Source of the DNA: Halorussus salilacus
GTDB taxonomy: Archaea > Halobacteriota > Halobacteria > Halobacteriales > Haladaptataceae
Reading direction: 5' to 3'
Assembly (NCBI RefSeq): GCF_024138125.1
Contig: NZ_CP099993.1
Location: forward strand, 2,418,001-2,482,000
DNA: 64,000 bases
Below the pieces are notes generated by a model. It was not told the origin of the DNA and searched no databases. It was given only the letters and a program-made list of their open reading frames with translations. This document shows, piece by piece, positions 16,064-24,638 of the stretch (position 1 is its first letter; each line of letters begins with the position of its first letter). The position numbers were made by a program, and so were the translations under genes.

Positions 16064-18799
16064 ATGCGACGACGCACCTTCCTGACGGCGCTCGCGACGG
16101 CGGCGGGCAGTTCGGCCGCCGGGATCCGACTCACGGGTCGCACGGAGGCATCGTCCGGCGAGATATCCGAACTCGCGTTCTACTCCACGTCGAGTCTGGT
16201 GAACGCGAACTACGGTCCGCTCACCGACGAGTACTACGTCCCGGTCTGGGCCGAGGACACCGCCGCGAACTCCGACGAGGACGGCAACGACGACGCCTAC
16301 CTCTACGCCGACGACGAGTCGATTCCGCTGGTCGCGGTCGACTGGAACGTGGTCGGGTTCGGGTCGATGCTGGTCAACGACGGCGACGCCAGCTGGCAGT
16401 ACGGCAACGAGGAGTTCGTCCTCAACGTCTGGGACGACGCCCTCGGCGGGTCCGGAACCGTGCTGTGGGACGAGGGCCACGGCCAGTACTACGACCTCGC
16501 GTCGTTCTCGGAGTTCGAGTCCTACGCCGAGGACAACGGCTACACCGTCGAATCGACCAGCTCGCTCGCGTCGGACCTCGCCGACGCCGACGCCGCGGTC
16601 GTCACCTCGCCGAGCGAGGCGTTCACCTCCGAGGAACTCGGCGCGCTCGGCGACTTCGTCGACGAGGGCGGGTGGCTGTTCCTCCACGACCAGTCGGACT
16701 ACGGCGACTACGACGAGACCGCGAACTTGAACGACATCCCGGGCTACCTCGACCTCGCGTTCCGGTTCAACGACGACCAGGTCGCCGACGAGTACCGGAA
16801 CGCCAGCGGCGCTTACGAGCCGGTCACCGACGTGTTCGACGACGACTTCGACTACTTCGGCGACCGCGAGGGGCTCGGGCTCGACCCCGAGGAGACCTAC
16901 GCCGTCACGGTCGAGGATGTCATCGACGGCGACACCGTGAAGGTCACCTTCGACGACGGGACGACCGAGAACATCCGCATCCTCGGCACCGACACGCCCG
17001 AAACGTCCTCGAACAGCCAGTACGAGCGCCCCCAGGAGTGGGAGGGCATCTCCGACGAGGAGTACCTGCAGGCCCGGGCCGACGAGGCGACCCAGTTCGG
17101 CAAGGACGAACTCGACGTGGGCTCGACGGTCGATCTGGTGTTCGACGACAACGAACCGGTCCGGGACGTCTACGACCGGATTCTGGGCTACCTCTACTAC
17201 GACGCGACCGGCGACGGCAGCCGGGACGCCAACTACAACTACCGGCTGGTCGAGGAGGGCCACGCCCGCGTGTACGACTCGTCGTTCGCGAAGCACGCCG
17301 AGTTCATCGACGCCGAGCGCGCCGCGAGGGCCGACGGAGTTCAGGTGTGGGAGGAGAGCGACCCCGACGGCTCACCGGAGATACGCGACAACCCCGTCGA
17401 CGACCTGTTCTTCCCCCAGACCGCCAGCGTCCGCACGTCGACCGGCGGCATCGACGACTCGCGGGTGCCCGTCTACGCGGAGTCGTCGGCGACCCAGGAG
17501 CTCGACGGCGGCCACGACTACGGCGACGGCGAGCTACCGCTGGTCGGGGTCGACGAGGACGCTAACGTCGCGGTCGTCGGTGCGCCCCTCGTCGACGAGA
17601 GCTACGAGGAGGCCGAGGGCTACGACACCGACACCTCCTCGTACGGGAACTACCCCTTCTTCACGAACCTCGTCGACTACCTCTCGGAGGTCGAGGGCGA
17701 CGTGCTCGTCGACGGCGGCCACGGTCAGTTCGGCGCGGACTACGGCGTGGCGGCCGAGGACGCCGCCTACTACATGCGCTACCTCGAAGGCCAGGACATC
17801 GGGCTGGAGGGCATCAACGAACTGACCGCCGACCGACTGAGCCGGGGGCGCGCGCTCGTCGTCACCACGCCGCCGGAGTCGTTCACCGCGAGCGAAGTCG
17901 ACGCCGTCCAGTCGTTCGTCGACGACGGCGGCGCGGTCGTGCTGGTGGGAAGCGGCGCGACCCCGCCGGAGGCCCGCGAGAACGCCAACGACCTGGCGGC
18001 CGAACTCGGCACCGACCTCCGGGTCAACGCCGACCGGGTCGTCGACGACTCCAACAGCGTCGGCACCAGCGCCGACGTGCCCGAGACGACCGCCTTCGAC
18101 GACTCGTTCCCGCTGTTCGACGCCTACACGCCGGGGACCGCCAACGACTACGACGTGTCCATCACCGACATCCAGGAGGACGGCGAGGACAGCCTCGACG
18201 AGTACGTCGACATCCGGAACGACGGCGACGCCGACCTCGAGATGACCGGCTGGACGCTCGAAGACGAGGCCGACTACACCTACGAGTTCCCCGACGGCTT
18301 CACCCTCGGCGCGGGCGAGACCGTCCGCGTCCACACCGGTGACGGCGAGGACACCGACACCGACCTCTACTGGGGAATGGGCATCCCGGTCTGGAACAAC
18401 GACGGCGACACCGCCTATCTGTACGACGACGCGGGCAACCTCGCCGACGAACTGACCTACCCCACGGAATCCGACGCGTGCGGCGACGTCGTCTGCGTGA
18501 GCGAGGTCAGCCCTGAGGGCGACACCTTGAACGAGGAGTGGGTCGAGTTCGAGAACGGGAGTTCGAGCGACCAGGAGATGACCGGCTGGACCGTCGAGGA
18601 CGAGGCCGACTACACCTACGAGTTCCCCGACGGCTTCACGCTCGACGCGGGCGCGACCGTCCGACTCCACACCGGAAGCGGCACCGATTCGGACACCGAC
18701 CTCTACTGGGGGTCGGGCAACTACGTCTGGAACGACGGCGGCGACACCGTCTTCGTCTACGACGACTCGGGGTCGCTCCACGTCGAGCGCAGTTACTGA
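16064..18799 (+). CDS. Tat-exported protein with SNase-like nuclease and two lamin-tail domains
   Basis: A 911-residue, very acidic secreted protein. MRRRTFLTALATAAGSSAAG is a Tat-type signal without a lipobox Cys. Residues about 30-270 and 445-690 look like two related domains that recall DUF4350/GATase-like folds (VLWDEGHGQYY and VLVDGGHGQFG). Residues about 279-432 are a staphylococcal-nuclease-like domain: VEDVIDGDTVKVTF, NIRILGTDTPET (Arg35 equivalent) and YDRILGYLYYD (Arg87 equivalent). Two lamin-tail domains follow (about 696-800 and 811-911), both with DEADYTYEFPDGFTL. It probably cuts extracellular DNA or RNA or binds it at the surface. An oligo-T run (18825-18830) follows. Confidence 0.82.
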   Translation: MRRRTFLTALATAAGSSAAGIRLTGRTEASSGEISELAFYSTSSLVNANYGPLTDEYYVPVWAEDTAANSDEDGNDDAYLYADDESIPLVAVDWNVVGFGSMLVNDGDASWQYGNEEFVLNVWDDALGGSGTVLWDEGHGQYYDLASFSEFESYAEDNGYTVESTSSLASDLADADAAVVTSPSEAFTSEELGALGDFVDEGGWLFLHDQSDYGDYDETANLNDIPGYLDLAFRFNDDQVADEYRNASGAYEPVTDVFDDDFDYFGDREGLGLDPEETYAVTVEDVIDGDTVKVTFDDGTTENIRILGTDTPETSSNSQYERPQEWEGISDEEYLQARADEATQFGKDELDVGSTVDLVFDDNEPVRDVYDRILGYLYYDATGDGSRDANYNYRLVEEGHARVYDSSFAKHAEFIDAERAARADGVQVWEESDPDGSPEIRDNPVDDLFFPQTASVRTSTGGIDDSRVPVYAESSATQELDGGHDYGDGELPLVGVDEDANVAVVGAPLVDESYEEAEGYDTDTSSYGNYPFFTNLVDYLSEVEGDVLVDGGHGQFGADYGVAAEDAAYYMRYLEGQDIGLEGINELTADRLSRGRALVVTTPPESFTASEVDAVQSFVDDGGAVVLVGSGATPPEARENANDLAAELGTDLRVNADRVVDDSNSVGTSADVPETTAFDDSFPLFDAYTPGTANDYDVSITDIQEDGEDSLDEYVDIRNDGDADLEMTGWTLEDEADYTYEFPDGFTLGAGETVRVHTGDGEDTDTDLYWGMGIPVWNNDGDTAYLYDDAGNLADELTYPTESDACGDVVCVSEVSPEGDTLNEEWVEFENGSSSDQEMTGWTVEDEADYTYEFPDGFTLDAGATVRLHTGSGTDSDTDLYWGSGNYVWNDGGDTVFVYDDSGSLHVERSY

Positions 18800-19344
18800 A
18801 CACGGCGGCGACGCTCTCAGCCTCTTTTTTCGGGACGATTCGGTACGGAGACGGCGAGACGCCCCAGTGAGCAGACGGCGACACGACCTCGACGGAAGAG
18901 CGAGGCGGGGACCAGCGGTGGAGTGAGGCAGGGACGAACAGGAGAGCGACGGCCGACGGCCCGAGAGTGGTGGACGGATTCGGTCGCGGAGCGACCGAAT
19001 CCGGTAGCTGACAGGCTGACAGGCTGACAGACGACCCGAGCGGTCGACTGGCGACATTTGGCGGTCGTCTGACCGGCGTGTGGCGTGCGACGCGAGCGTG
19101 TCAGCCGACGAGTCCCTCGCTGGAGCGCTGGCTGACGGTCCCCGTCGGATGGTGTTTCGAGGCGACGGCGGGACGGGTGGGGTCGGACGCCACGTATCGA
19201 GCGTTTCCCTCCGAGAGCAAAAAGCTCGCTAATTGTTCGATATAGGTCTCAATAGTCCGGGTGACGCGGAGCGAATCGCGGCCCCTCGAACGGGCGACTC
19301 GCTCCGACGGTGGGTTTTTGACGACCGCACTCGACCGTCGAGAC
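18800..19344. other. 545-bp non-coding spacer with T-tract, hairpin and 8-bp triplet repeat
   Basis: I see no convincing gene here. It holds an oligo-T stretch at 18825-18830 (likely archaeal terminator for the upstream gene) and a perfect hairpin at 18976-19002 (12-bp stem, GGA loop). An 8-bp tandem triplication of GCTGACAG follows at 19007-19030. A T-rich TATA-like TGGGTTTTTG lies at 19311-19320, about 28 nt before the next gene. A minus-strand reading frame (19101-19370) overlaps the next gene's start and looks spurious. Confidence 0.6.
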
Positions 19345-19695
19345 GTGAGCGCCATCACCTTCTTCGCCACGACCGACCTCGGCCGAATCGTCGATTTCTA
19401 CGTCGAGACGGTCGGTGCCGACGTGTGGCTCGAACAGCCCGACTGCACGATTCTGAAGTACGACAACCAACTGCTGGGGTTCTGCGAGCGCGACGAGGCC
19501 GACACCGAGGGCATCCTCACGTTCGTCTACGCCGACCGGGACGGAGTGGACGAGATGTACGAGCGACTGGCCGACAGCGCCCGCGAGCGACCCCACGACA
19601 ACGACACCTACGACATCTACCAGTTCTTCGCCGAGGACCCCGACGGTCGCGCGGTGGAGTTCCAGACGTTCCTGCATCCGACCGACCCGGTGTGA
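19345..19695 (+). CDS. VOC-family (glyoxalase/bleomycin-resistance fold) protein
   Basis: A 116-residue single-domain VOC protein: the start SAITFFATTDLGRIVDFYVETVG is the usual first beta-alpha-beta unit, and the end FFAEDPDGRAVEFQTF the usual last strand with the metal-ligand Glu. The reaction is unknown, since the fold supports lyases, dioxygenases and drug-binding proteins. I chose GTG 19345 because the TATA-like TTTTTG lies about 28 nt upstream and the family begins here. The last nine codons and the stop are part of a tandem duplication (19665-19722). Confidence 0.8.
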   Translation: MSAITFFATTDLGRIVDFYVETVGADVWLEQPDCTILKYDNQLLGFCERDEADTEGILTFVYADRDGVDEMYERLADSARERPHDNDTYDIYQFFAEDPDGRAVEFQTFLHPTDPV

Positions 19696-19749
19696 CGTTC
19701 CTGCATCCGACCGACCCGGTGTGACGTTCCGCCGTCCGACCGACCCGGT
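19665..19749. repeat. 29-bp tandem repeat overlapping the VOC gene stop codon
   Basis: Two exact 29-bp units (19665-19693 and 19694-19722) and a third diverged, partial unit from 19723. The TGA of the VOC gene spans the junction of units one and two. The third unit forms the left arm of a strong hairpin. Confidence 0.85.
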
Positions 19750-19778
19750 CGGTCCCGACCGGGTCGGTCGTCGGACGG
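19732..19778. terminator. Long GC-rich hairpin after the VOC gene
   Basis: An 18-nt left arm (19732-19749) pairs with 19758-19778 around an 8-nt loop with a 3-nt bulge. It lies 37 nt after the VOC stop, so it may act as a terminator or 3'-end stabiliser. There is no T-tract. Confidence 0.45.
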
Positions 19779-19838
19779 ACCTGTCGGTCGGGTCACTCGA
19801 CCACAAAGTACTTGCCCCACACACGTAACTCCGCGAAC

Positions 19839-20858
19839 ATGAACCGCGAGACGATGCTGGCACTCGGTATCGCTGTCGTCGTCGCGGTATCGCTGGTCTC
19901 GGTCGCTGCGGTCCCCGACGCGTTCGCAGACCCGGACTCCGACCCGGTCCGGCCCGGCCACGTCTCCATCGAGGAGGTGTCCATCGCGCCGGGCGCGGTG
20001 TCGGGCGGTACCGCGAACCTGACGGTGGACTCGCGGCTCGGCCACCGTGGCGGCACCACCGAGAACGTGTCGGTCCTCGTGCGGGCGGTCGGCCTCGAAT
20101 CCGGACTCGAAGAGACCGCGGTCCGGGCGGAGGTCGGCGAGATATCCGGCGACCGCGAGGTGTCGGTCGTCCGGAACCTCTCGGTCGAGCGCGCGGGCGG
20201 CTACCGCATCGAGACGGTCGTCTATCGCGACGACGAGCGGATTGCCGATGGGAGCAAGGAGGTCCGAGGCGTCGGCACGCTCGTCCCCGAGTACGCCCGG
20301 ACGAGCGTCGACTTCCACTGGCGGGCCGACGACGACCTCCCGGCCGTCGAGTACACCGTCGCCGACGCCGGGGACAACCGGACCGCGCTGAACGTCTCGA
20401 CCTACCTCACCAACGAGGGCGACGACCCCTCCGAGGAACTCCGGGTCGTGCTGACCGCCCGGCAGGCCGACTCGAACATCGTCGCCGACCGCGCGACGGT
20501 GCCGGTCGGCACCATCGAACCGGGCCGGACCGCGACCCCGAACGCCGAACTCGCGGTGCCCGACGGCTACAACTACTACCTCGACGCCGTGCTGTGGAAG
20601 GACGGCGTGGTCGTCGGCACCGCCCGGAGCGTCGCCAACCTCGACCCGACCGAGACCATCGAGGCCGACGAGACGGTCCGCGAGGTCGGTATCGAGGTCG
20701 GCGACTTCGAGGACGACGACGCAGGCGCGGCGGGCGCGGCGCGGGAGACCGAAGAGCCTGCCGCCGACGCCGGAGAGGGCGGTACGCCCGGCTTCACGGC
20801 CGCCGGAGCGCTCACCGCGCTCGTCGCCGCGCTACTGCTCGCACGGAGGCAATCATGA
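19839..20858 (+). CDS. Surface protein with PGF-CTERM-like anchor (DUF7490-like)
   Basis: A 339-residue exported protein. An N-terminal hydrophobic segment (about residues 6-26) precedes Asn-rich beta-type repeats with many N-glycosylation sequons (NLTV, NVSV, NLSV, NVST). The C-terminus GTPGFTAAGALTALVAALLLARR has the PGF motif, hydrophobic helix and Arg cluster of archaeosortase substrates. I believe the ectodomain matches DUF7490 (from memory). ATG 19839 is chosen because it directly precedes the hydrophobic segment. Its TGA overlaps the ATG of the next gene, so the pair is coupled. Confidence 0.75.
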   Translation: MNRETMLALGIAVVVAVSLVSVAAVPDAFADPDSDPVRPGHVSIEEVSIAPGAVSGGTANLTVDSRLGHRGGTTENVSVLVRAVGLESGLEETAVRAEVGEISGDREVSVVRNLSVERAGGYRIETVVYRDDERIADGSKEVRGVGTLVPEYARTSVDFHWRADDDLPAVEYTVADAGDNRTALNVSTYLTNEGDDPSEELRVVLTARQADSNIVADRATVPVGTIEPGRTATPNAELAVPDGYNYYLDAVLWKDGVVVGTARSVANLDPTETIEADETVREVGIEVGDFEDDDAGAAGAARETEEPAADAGEGGTPGFTAAGALTALVAALLLARRQS

Positions 20859-21175
20859 CCGAGACCGGAGACACGACCCCCGACGCGTCCGAGGAACCGA
20901 CCGCTTCGAGCGATTCGAGCGTTTCGAGTGGCCCGACCGGCGTGACCACCGACGACTTCGAACTCCGCGAGACCCTCTACAAGGTGGCGCTCGGGCTGTT
21001 CGGCCTGCTCGCGGTGGTCGCCGTCGTCCAGCTGTACGCCAGCGTGGGCGCGACGATAAACACGTTCATCGACCACGAGTACCGCCCGCTGTTCCGGGCG
21101 GCGTTCAATCTGGTCGTGCTGTTGACGGCCGGAATCGGTATCTCGTGGTGCGTCCGGGAGTTGAGCGGGGAGTAA
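20855..21175 (+). CDS. Small two-TM membrane protein coupled to the surface protein
   Basis: A 106-residue protein: a Ser/Thr/Asp-rich N-terminal 35 residues, then two hydrophobic helices (about 42-66 and 80-99) joined by a short charged loop, ending in VRELSGE. It starts within an ATGA overlap with the PGF-CTERM-like surface protein, so the two are probably made together and may interact. I recognise no catalytic motif and assign no function. Confidence 0.7.
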   Translation: MTETGDTTPDASEEPTASSDSSVSSGPTGVTTDDFELRETLYKVALGLFGLLAVVAVVQLYASVGATINTFIDHEYRPLFRAAFNLVVLLTAGIGISWCVRELSGE

Positions 21176-21290
21176 GGGCGGGAGTCGGCACGGCAACACG
21201 CACCGCTGGAGAACGTCGAAGCCGAAAGTTAGGTGGCTGGGGAGTTGCGGACGCAGATTCCGAACGGCCAACGACCGTTCGATTTTGGGA

Positions 21291-21364
21291 TGGGCCAACG
21301 CGGATTTGAACCGCGAACCTCCCGGTTATCAGCCGAGCGCTCAACCTGATTGAGCTATTGGCCC
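21291..21364 (-). tRNA. tRNA-Ile (GAT anticodon)
   Basis: The minus strand folds as a 74-nt tRNA without encoded CCA. The acceptor stem is GGGCCAA/TTGGCCC with discriminator A. The D-stem is GCTC/GAGC, the anticodon loop CTGATAA (anticodon GAT) and the T-arm CGCGG-TTCAAAT-CCGCG. No intron is seen. A TATA-like TTAAAC on the minus strand at about 21398-21404 lies about 35 nt upstream. The neighbouring genes are protein-coding and unrelated. Confidence 0.97.
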
Positions 21365-21494
21365 AGATGAGCGCATTCGGTGATTGCGCGGTCGGATGTT
21401 TAAGCGTTTCCTTTCGACCCGGGGACGTGACGCCCTCGCGTGGTTCTGCCCTCTCGTCGGCCACAGCGCAGGTCGTCGGTCGCGTCCGAGGCGA

Positions 21495-22160
21495 CTACTC
21501 CTCCTCGTCGTCCTCGAACTCGATGTCGTAGGCGTCGTCGTCCACCCGGTACGTGTCGTCGGGCGCGGACTCGCTCGCGCCCGCGCCGCCGGTCCCGGGG
21601 CCGCCCGAGCCGTCAGCACCGCCCGTGCCACCAGAATCGCCCGGGCCGCCGAAACCGCCGAAGCCGCCTAGACCACCGGAACCGCCCGCGCCAGCGCCGT
21701 CGGGGCCGGGGCCGCCCGTGCCGCCGCCGCCGTCGTCGGCGTTCGGGAACCCGAAGGTGTAGACGTTGCCGGTGGCGAACCCGCCGGTCTGCTTCTCGAC
21801 GTAGGGGGTGACGACCCAGCGCTGGACCGCCTCGCGGACCACGATCCGCGAGGGCGAGAACGCCAGCAGGAAGCCAACCGCGTCGGTCACCAGCCCCGGG
21901 GTCAACAGGAACGCGCCCGCCGCGATGAGGAGCGCGCCGTCGGTGAGTTCGTCGGTGGGCACCCGTCCCTCGGCGACCGTACGCTGGAGCTTCCGGACGG
22001 TGTGGCGGCCCTCCGCCCGGACCAGCAGGGTCCCGACGAGCGCGGTCAGCACCACGAGCGCGACCGTCAGGACCGGGCCGAGTTGCGTCGCCACATAGAC
22101 GAGGAACAGCGCGTCGAGGAGCGGGATGAGGAGCAGTCCCAGCAGGATGCGTTTCAGCAT
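21495..22160 (-). CDS. FxsA-family membrane protein with glycine-rich tail
   Basis: The first 125 or so residues match FxsA/UPF0716: two N-terminal membrane helices (about 4-45), then GRVPTDELTDGALLIAAGAFLLTPGLVTDAVGF with the family's GAxLLxPGxxTDxxG core. E. coli FxsA limits phage exclusion by F plasmid, but the archaeal role is unknown. The tail (about 140-221) is low-complexity Gly/Ala/Pro followed by an acidic end (FEDDEEE), much longer than bacterial FxsA. The start (ATG 22160) begins exactly at the conserved MLKRILLGLLLIPLLD. Confidence 0.85.
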   Translation of the reverse strand: MLKRILLGLLLIPLLDALFLVYVATQLGPVLTVALVVLTALVGTLLVRAEGRHTVRKLQRTVAEGRVPTDELTDGALLIAAGAFLLTPGLVTDAVGFLLAFSPSRIVVREAVQRWVVTPYVEKQTGGFATGNVYTFGFPNADDGGGGTGGPGPDGAGAGGSGGLGGFGGFGGPGDSGGTGGADGSGGPGTGGAGASESAPDDTYRVDDDAYDIEFEDDEEE

Positions 22161-22668
22161 TTACCTGCTCCGGGCTAGTCGTTCGCGCGGTAAAACCCTT
22201 TAGGTGCGGAGAGGTGTCGTGAGAGACACTTGATCGTTCTTTTCGAATCGGGGCTGAGGAAGATTCGAGGCGATGAAGTCTTCGAAAGCCCCTGCCCGCT
22301 CGCCACTGGAGGACAAACCGCGTCCTCCAAGCCTTCGGCGTCGCCGAAGACACCGGCAGAGCTTCGCTCTGCCGAGCCCTCGTTCGCGCCGTCGGACCTG
22401 CAGTCCGACGAGCCCCCACTCGCTTCGCTCGCGGGGACTTCGCTCACGAGGAGGCCGCTCGCCGACATATCCTCCGCTCACTTCGTTCGCTCCGGATAGG
22501 GGGTCGCCGAGACGACCAAGACGGACGCGAGCGGGCGGCCCCTTTCAGTCCACCCAAACAGTGGTTCGCGCCGCCGAGCGTGACATAACGTGGATATCTC
22601 CGGCCACGCGCGACGCGCGGGTCGGGCGAGTAACAAGGCATTTGCCGACCCGCACCGAACCGAAGCGC
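22161..22668. other. 508-bp divergent spacer with a cluster of small hairpins
   Basis: It lies between the divergent FxsA and FAD-oxidoreductase genes. I see no credible gene. Three hairpins follow one another: CTTCGG/CCGAAG around 22340-22356, CGGCAGAGC/GCTCTGCCG around 22361-22381, and CGTCGGAC/GTCCGACG at 22390-22410. They are followed by several CGCTTCGCTCG-like mini-palindromes up to about 22495. TAACAAGGCATTTG near 22631-22644 could be the TATA region of the oxidoreductase gene. Confidence 0.55.
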
Positions 22669-24045
22669 ATGATAGGTGTCGTCGGCGGGGGAATCGCGGG
22701 TCTGGCAACCGCGTACCGCCTTCAGCAACACGGCCGCGACGTGCAGGTGTTCGAAGCCAGCGATCAGGTCGGCGGGCTGGCCGCGGTGTACGAGACCGCG
22801 GGCGACCCCGTCGAGAAGTTCTACCACCACCTCTCGGCCTCGGAGGAGACCATCATCGACCTCGTCGAGGAACTGGGACTGGGCGACGACCTGGTGTGGC
22901 CCATCGGGAAGAACGCCTACTACATGGAGGGCACCGTCTACCCCCTCGACAAACCCTGGGAGATAGCCGCCTACCCGTACATGAGCACCTACGACAAGTT
23001 CCGGCTCGCGATGCTCACGCAGGAGATAGACGTGCGCGGCGGGATTCCGACGTTCGACACCTACGAGAATCTGGAGGACTTCGAGGACGTGCCCATCAAG
23101 GAGTTCCTGCTCGACCACACCACCCGCGGCGTCTACGAGAACTTCTTCGAACCCCTGCTCGACGCCAAGTTCGGCGACCGGAAGGAGGACGTGAGCGCGG
23201 CGTGGTTGCTGGGCCGCATCAAGTTTCGGGGCGAGCGCGACCTCCTCCGGGGCGAACCGCTGGGTTACCTCGAAGGCGGGTTCGGCCGACTCCTCGACGC
23301 GCTCGTGGCCGAGGTCGGCGAGGAGAACATCACCACGAACGCCCGGGTCGCCGACCTCGCCGTCGGCGACGGCGAGGTCGGCGAGATGACGGTCGAGGTG
23401 GGAGAGTCCTCGGCAGTCGAAGGGGCAAAAGCAGAGGCCGACGGTGGGGTCACGACCGAGACCCACGAGGTCGACGACGTGGTGGTCGCGGCGATGCCCA
23501 ACGTCCTCGAAGCGCTCACCGGCTACGAGTGCGACATCGACTTCCAGGGCGCGGTCTGCGCGCTGGTGACGATGGACGAGGCGCTGACCGACACCTACTG
23601 GCTCAACGTCGGCCACGACGCGCCCTTCGGCGCGCTCATCGAGCACACCAACTACGTCCCGCCGGAGAACTACGGCGGCGACCACCTGCTGTACATCGCC
23701 AGCTACATTCAGGACTACGAGGAGGACCTCTGGCAGATGGACGAAGACGAGGTCCGGGACCTCTGGCTCGGCCACGTCGAGGAGATGTTCCCCGACTGGG
23801 ACCGCTCGCACGTCGAGGAGTTCCGCCTCGCGAAGAACCCCCGCGCCGCGCCCATCTACGAGCGCGGGTACCTCGACACGGTGATTCCGTACGACCTCGG
23901 CGAGGACATCGCGGACGGAATCTACTACGCCGGGATGGCGAGTCGGGCGCAGTACCCCGAGCGAAGTCTAAATGGCGGCATCGTCGCGGGGTTCGAGTGC
24001 GCCGACAGGATTGCGGGGCGGAAGGAAGTCGTGAGTCCGGAGTAG
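22669..24045 (+). CDS. FAD-dependent amine-oxidase/protoporphyrinogen-oxidase-like protein
   Basis: A 458-residue flavoprotein. The N-terminus MIGVVGGGIAGLATAYRLQQ is the GxGxxG Rossmann dinucleotide-binding motif, followed by VFEASDQVGGLA. The C-terminus IYYAGMASRAQYPERSLNGGIVAG is the second FAD-contact motif. The middle (FYHHLSASEETIIDLVEELGL) resembles a family related to HpnE, protoporphyrinogen oxidase and UDP-galactopyranose mutase-like flavoproteins. The substrate cannot be told. The start at 22669 coincides with the flavin motif, and the longer open frame upstream crosses the hairpin cluster. The next gene is convergent. Confidence 0.85.
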   Translation: MIGVVGGGIAGLATAYRLQQHGRDVQVFEASDQVGGLAAVYETAGDPVEKFYHHLSASEETIIDLVEELGLGDDLVWPIGKNAYYMEGTVYPLDKPWEIAAYPYMSTYDKFRLAMLTQEIDVRGGIPTFDTYENLEDFEDVPIKEFLLDHTTRGVYENFFEPLLDAKFGDRKEDVSAAWLLGRIKFRGERDLLRGEPLGYLEGGFGRLLDALVAEVGEENITTNARVADLAVGDGEVGEMTVEVGESSAVEGAKAEADGGVTTETHEVDDVVVAAMPNVLEALTGYECDIDFQGAVCALVTMDEALTDTYWLNVGHDAPFGALIEHTNYVPPENYGGDHLLYIASYIQDYEEDLWQMDEDEVRDLWLGHVEEMFPDWDRSHVEEFRLAKNPRAAPIYERGYLDTVIPYDLGEDIADGIYYAGMASRAQYPERSLNGGIVAGFECADRIAGRKEVVSPE

Positions 24046-24058
24046 TCCCCGCGTTCGC

Positions 24059-24592
24059 TCACGGCAGTTCGTAGAGGTCCTCGCGCTTACGTTCGAACTC
24101 GGCGACCGTACCGCGAGAGACTTCCCGGTAGTCGGTCGCCCGCATGAACTCGGTGAGAGTCCCCGTGAGGTCCGCCACCGCCGTCAGGAACTCCGTCGTC
24201 TCGACGACGTACTGATGGTCTCCGATGGGGTCTCCGAGGCCGTCTTCCATGTCGATGTAGATTCGGTCGTTCGCCAGCGCCAACTCCCAGTCGATGTACG
24301 CACAGCCACGGATTCCGCAGGCACAGCAGAAGTAATAGCCGTCGTCGTGAGCCGTCTCGAAGAGCGACTCGATTCCCTCGTGGAACGCCGTCACCGTGTC
24401 GCTCAGGTCGAACCGCGACGGAAGCTTGTTCTTGTGGGTCAGTTCCTCGCCATTCAAATGGACGTGAATCGTCGCGAGGACGTACTCGTCGAACAGCCGT
24501 TGGTACTCGGGTCGCTCGGGTTTCGAGAGGCCGCACGCCTCGAACTCCAGCTCCCGAATCTCGGTTCGACCTCCACCGTCGTCGTCGCTCAT
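24059..24592 (-). CDS. Unknown protein with a Cys-rich CCACGIRGC motif
   Basis: A 177-residue soluble, acidic protein that I do not recognise. The notable feature is YYFCCACGIRGCAYIDWEL (about residues 87-105), with four cysteines that could bind zinc or an Fe-S centre. The rest predicts as mixed alpha/beta, with a long C-terminal helix rich in charged residues (EFERKREDLYE). The start was set at ATG 24592 (MSDDDGGGRTEI) over an upstream in-frame start at 24622. Transcription is convergent with the FAD oxidoreductase. Codon use is slightly less GC-biased than in its neighbours. Confidence 0.65.
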   Translation of the reverse strand: MSDDDGGGRTEIRELEFEACGLSKPERPEYQRLFDEYVLATIHVHLNGEELTHKNKLPSRFDLSDTVTAFHEGIESLFETAHDDGYYFCCACGIRGCAYIDWELALANDRIYIDMEDGLGDPIGDHQYVVETTEFLTAVADLTGTLTEFMRATDYREVSRGTVAEFERKREDLYELP

Positions 24593-24638
24593 CGGTGACG
24601 GACGTGGTTCCGGGTCGAACAAATAGCTTGGGAGGTCG

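Noticed and set aside
19101-19370. 89-codon minus-strand frame overlapping the VOC gene start
   Set aside because: Codon use is not haloarchaeal, it overlaps the promoter and start of the well-supported VOC gene, and I recognise no domain.
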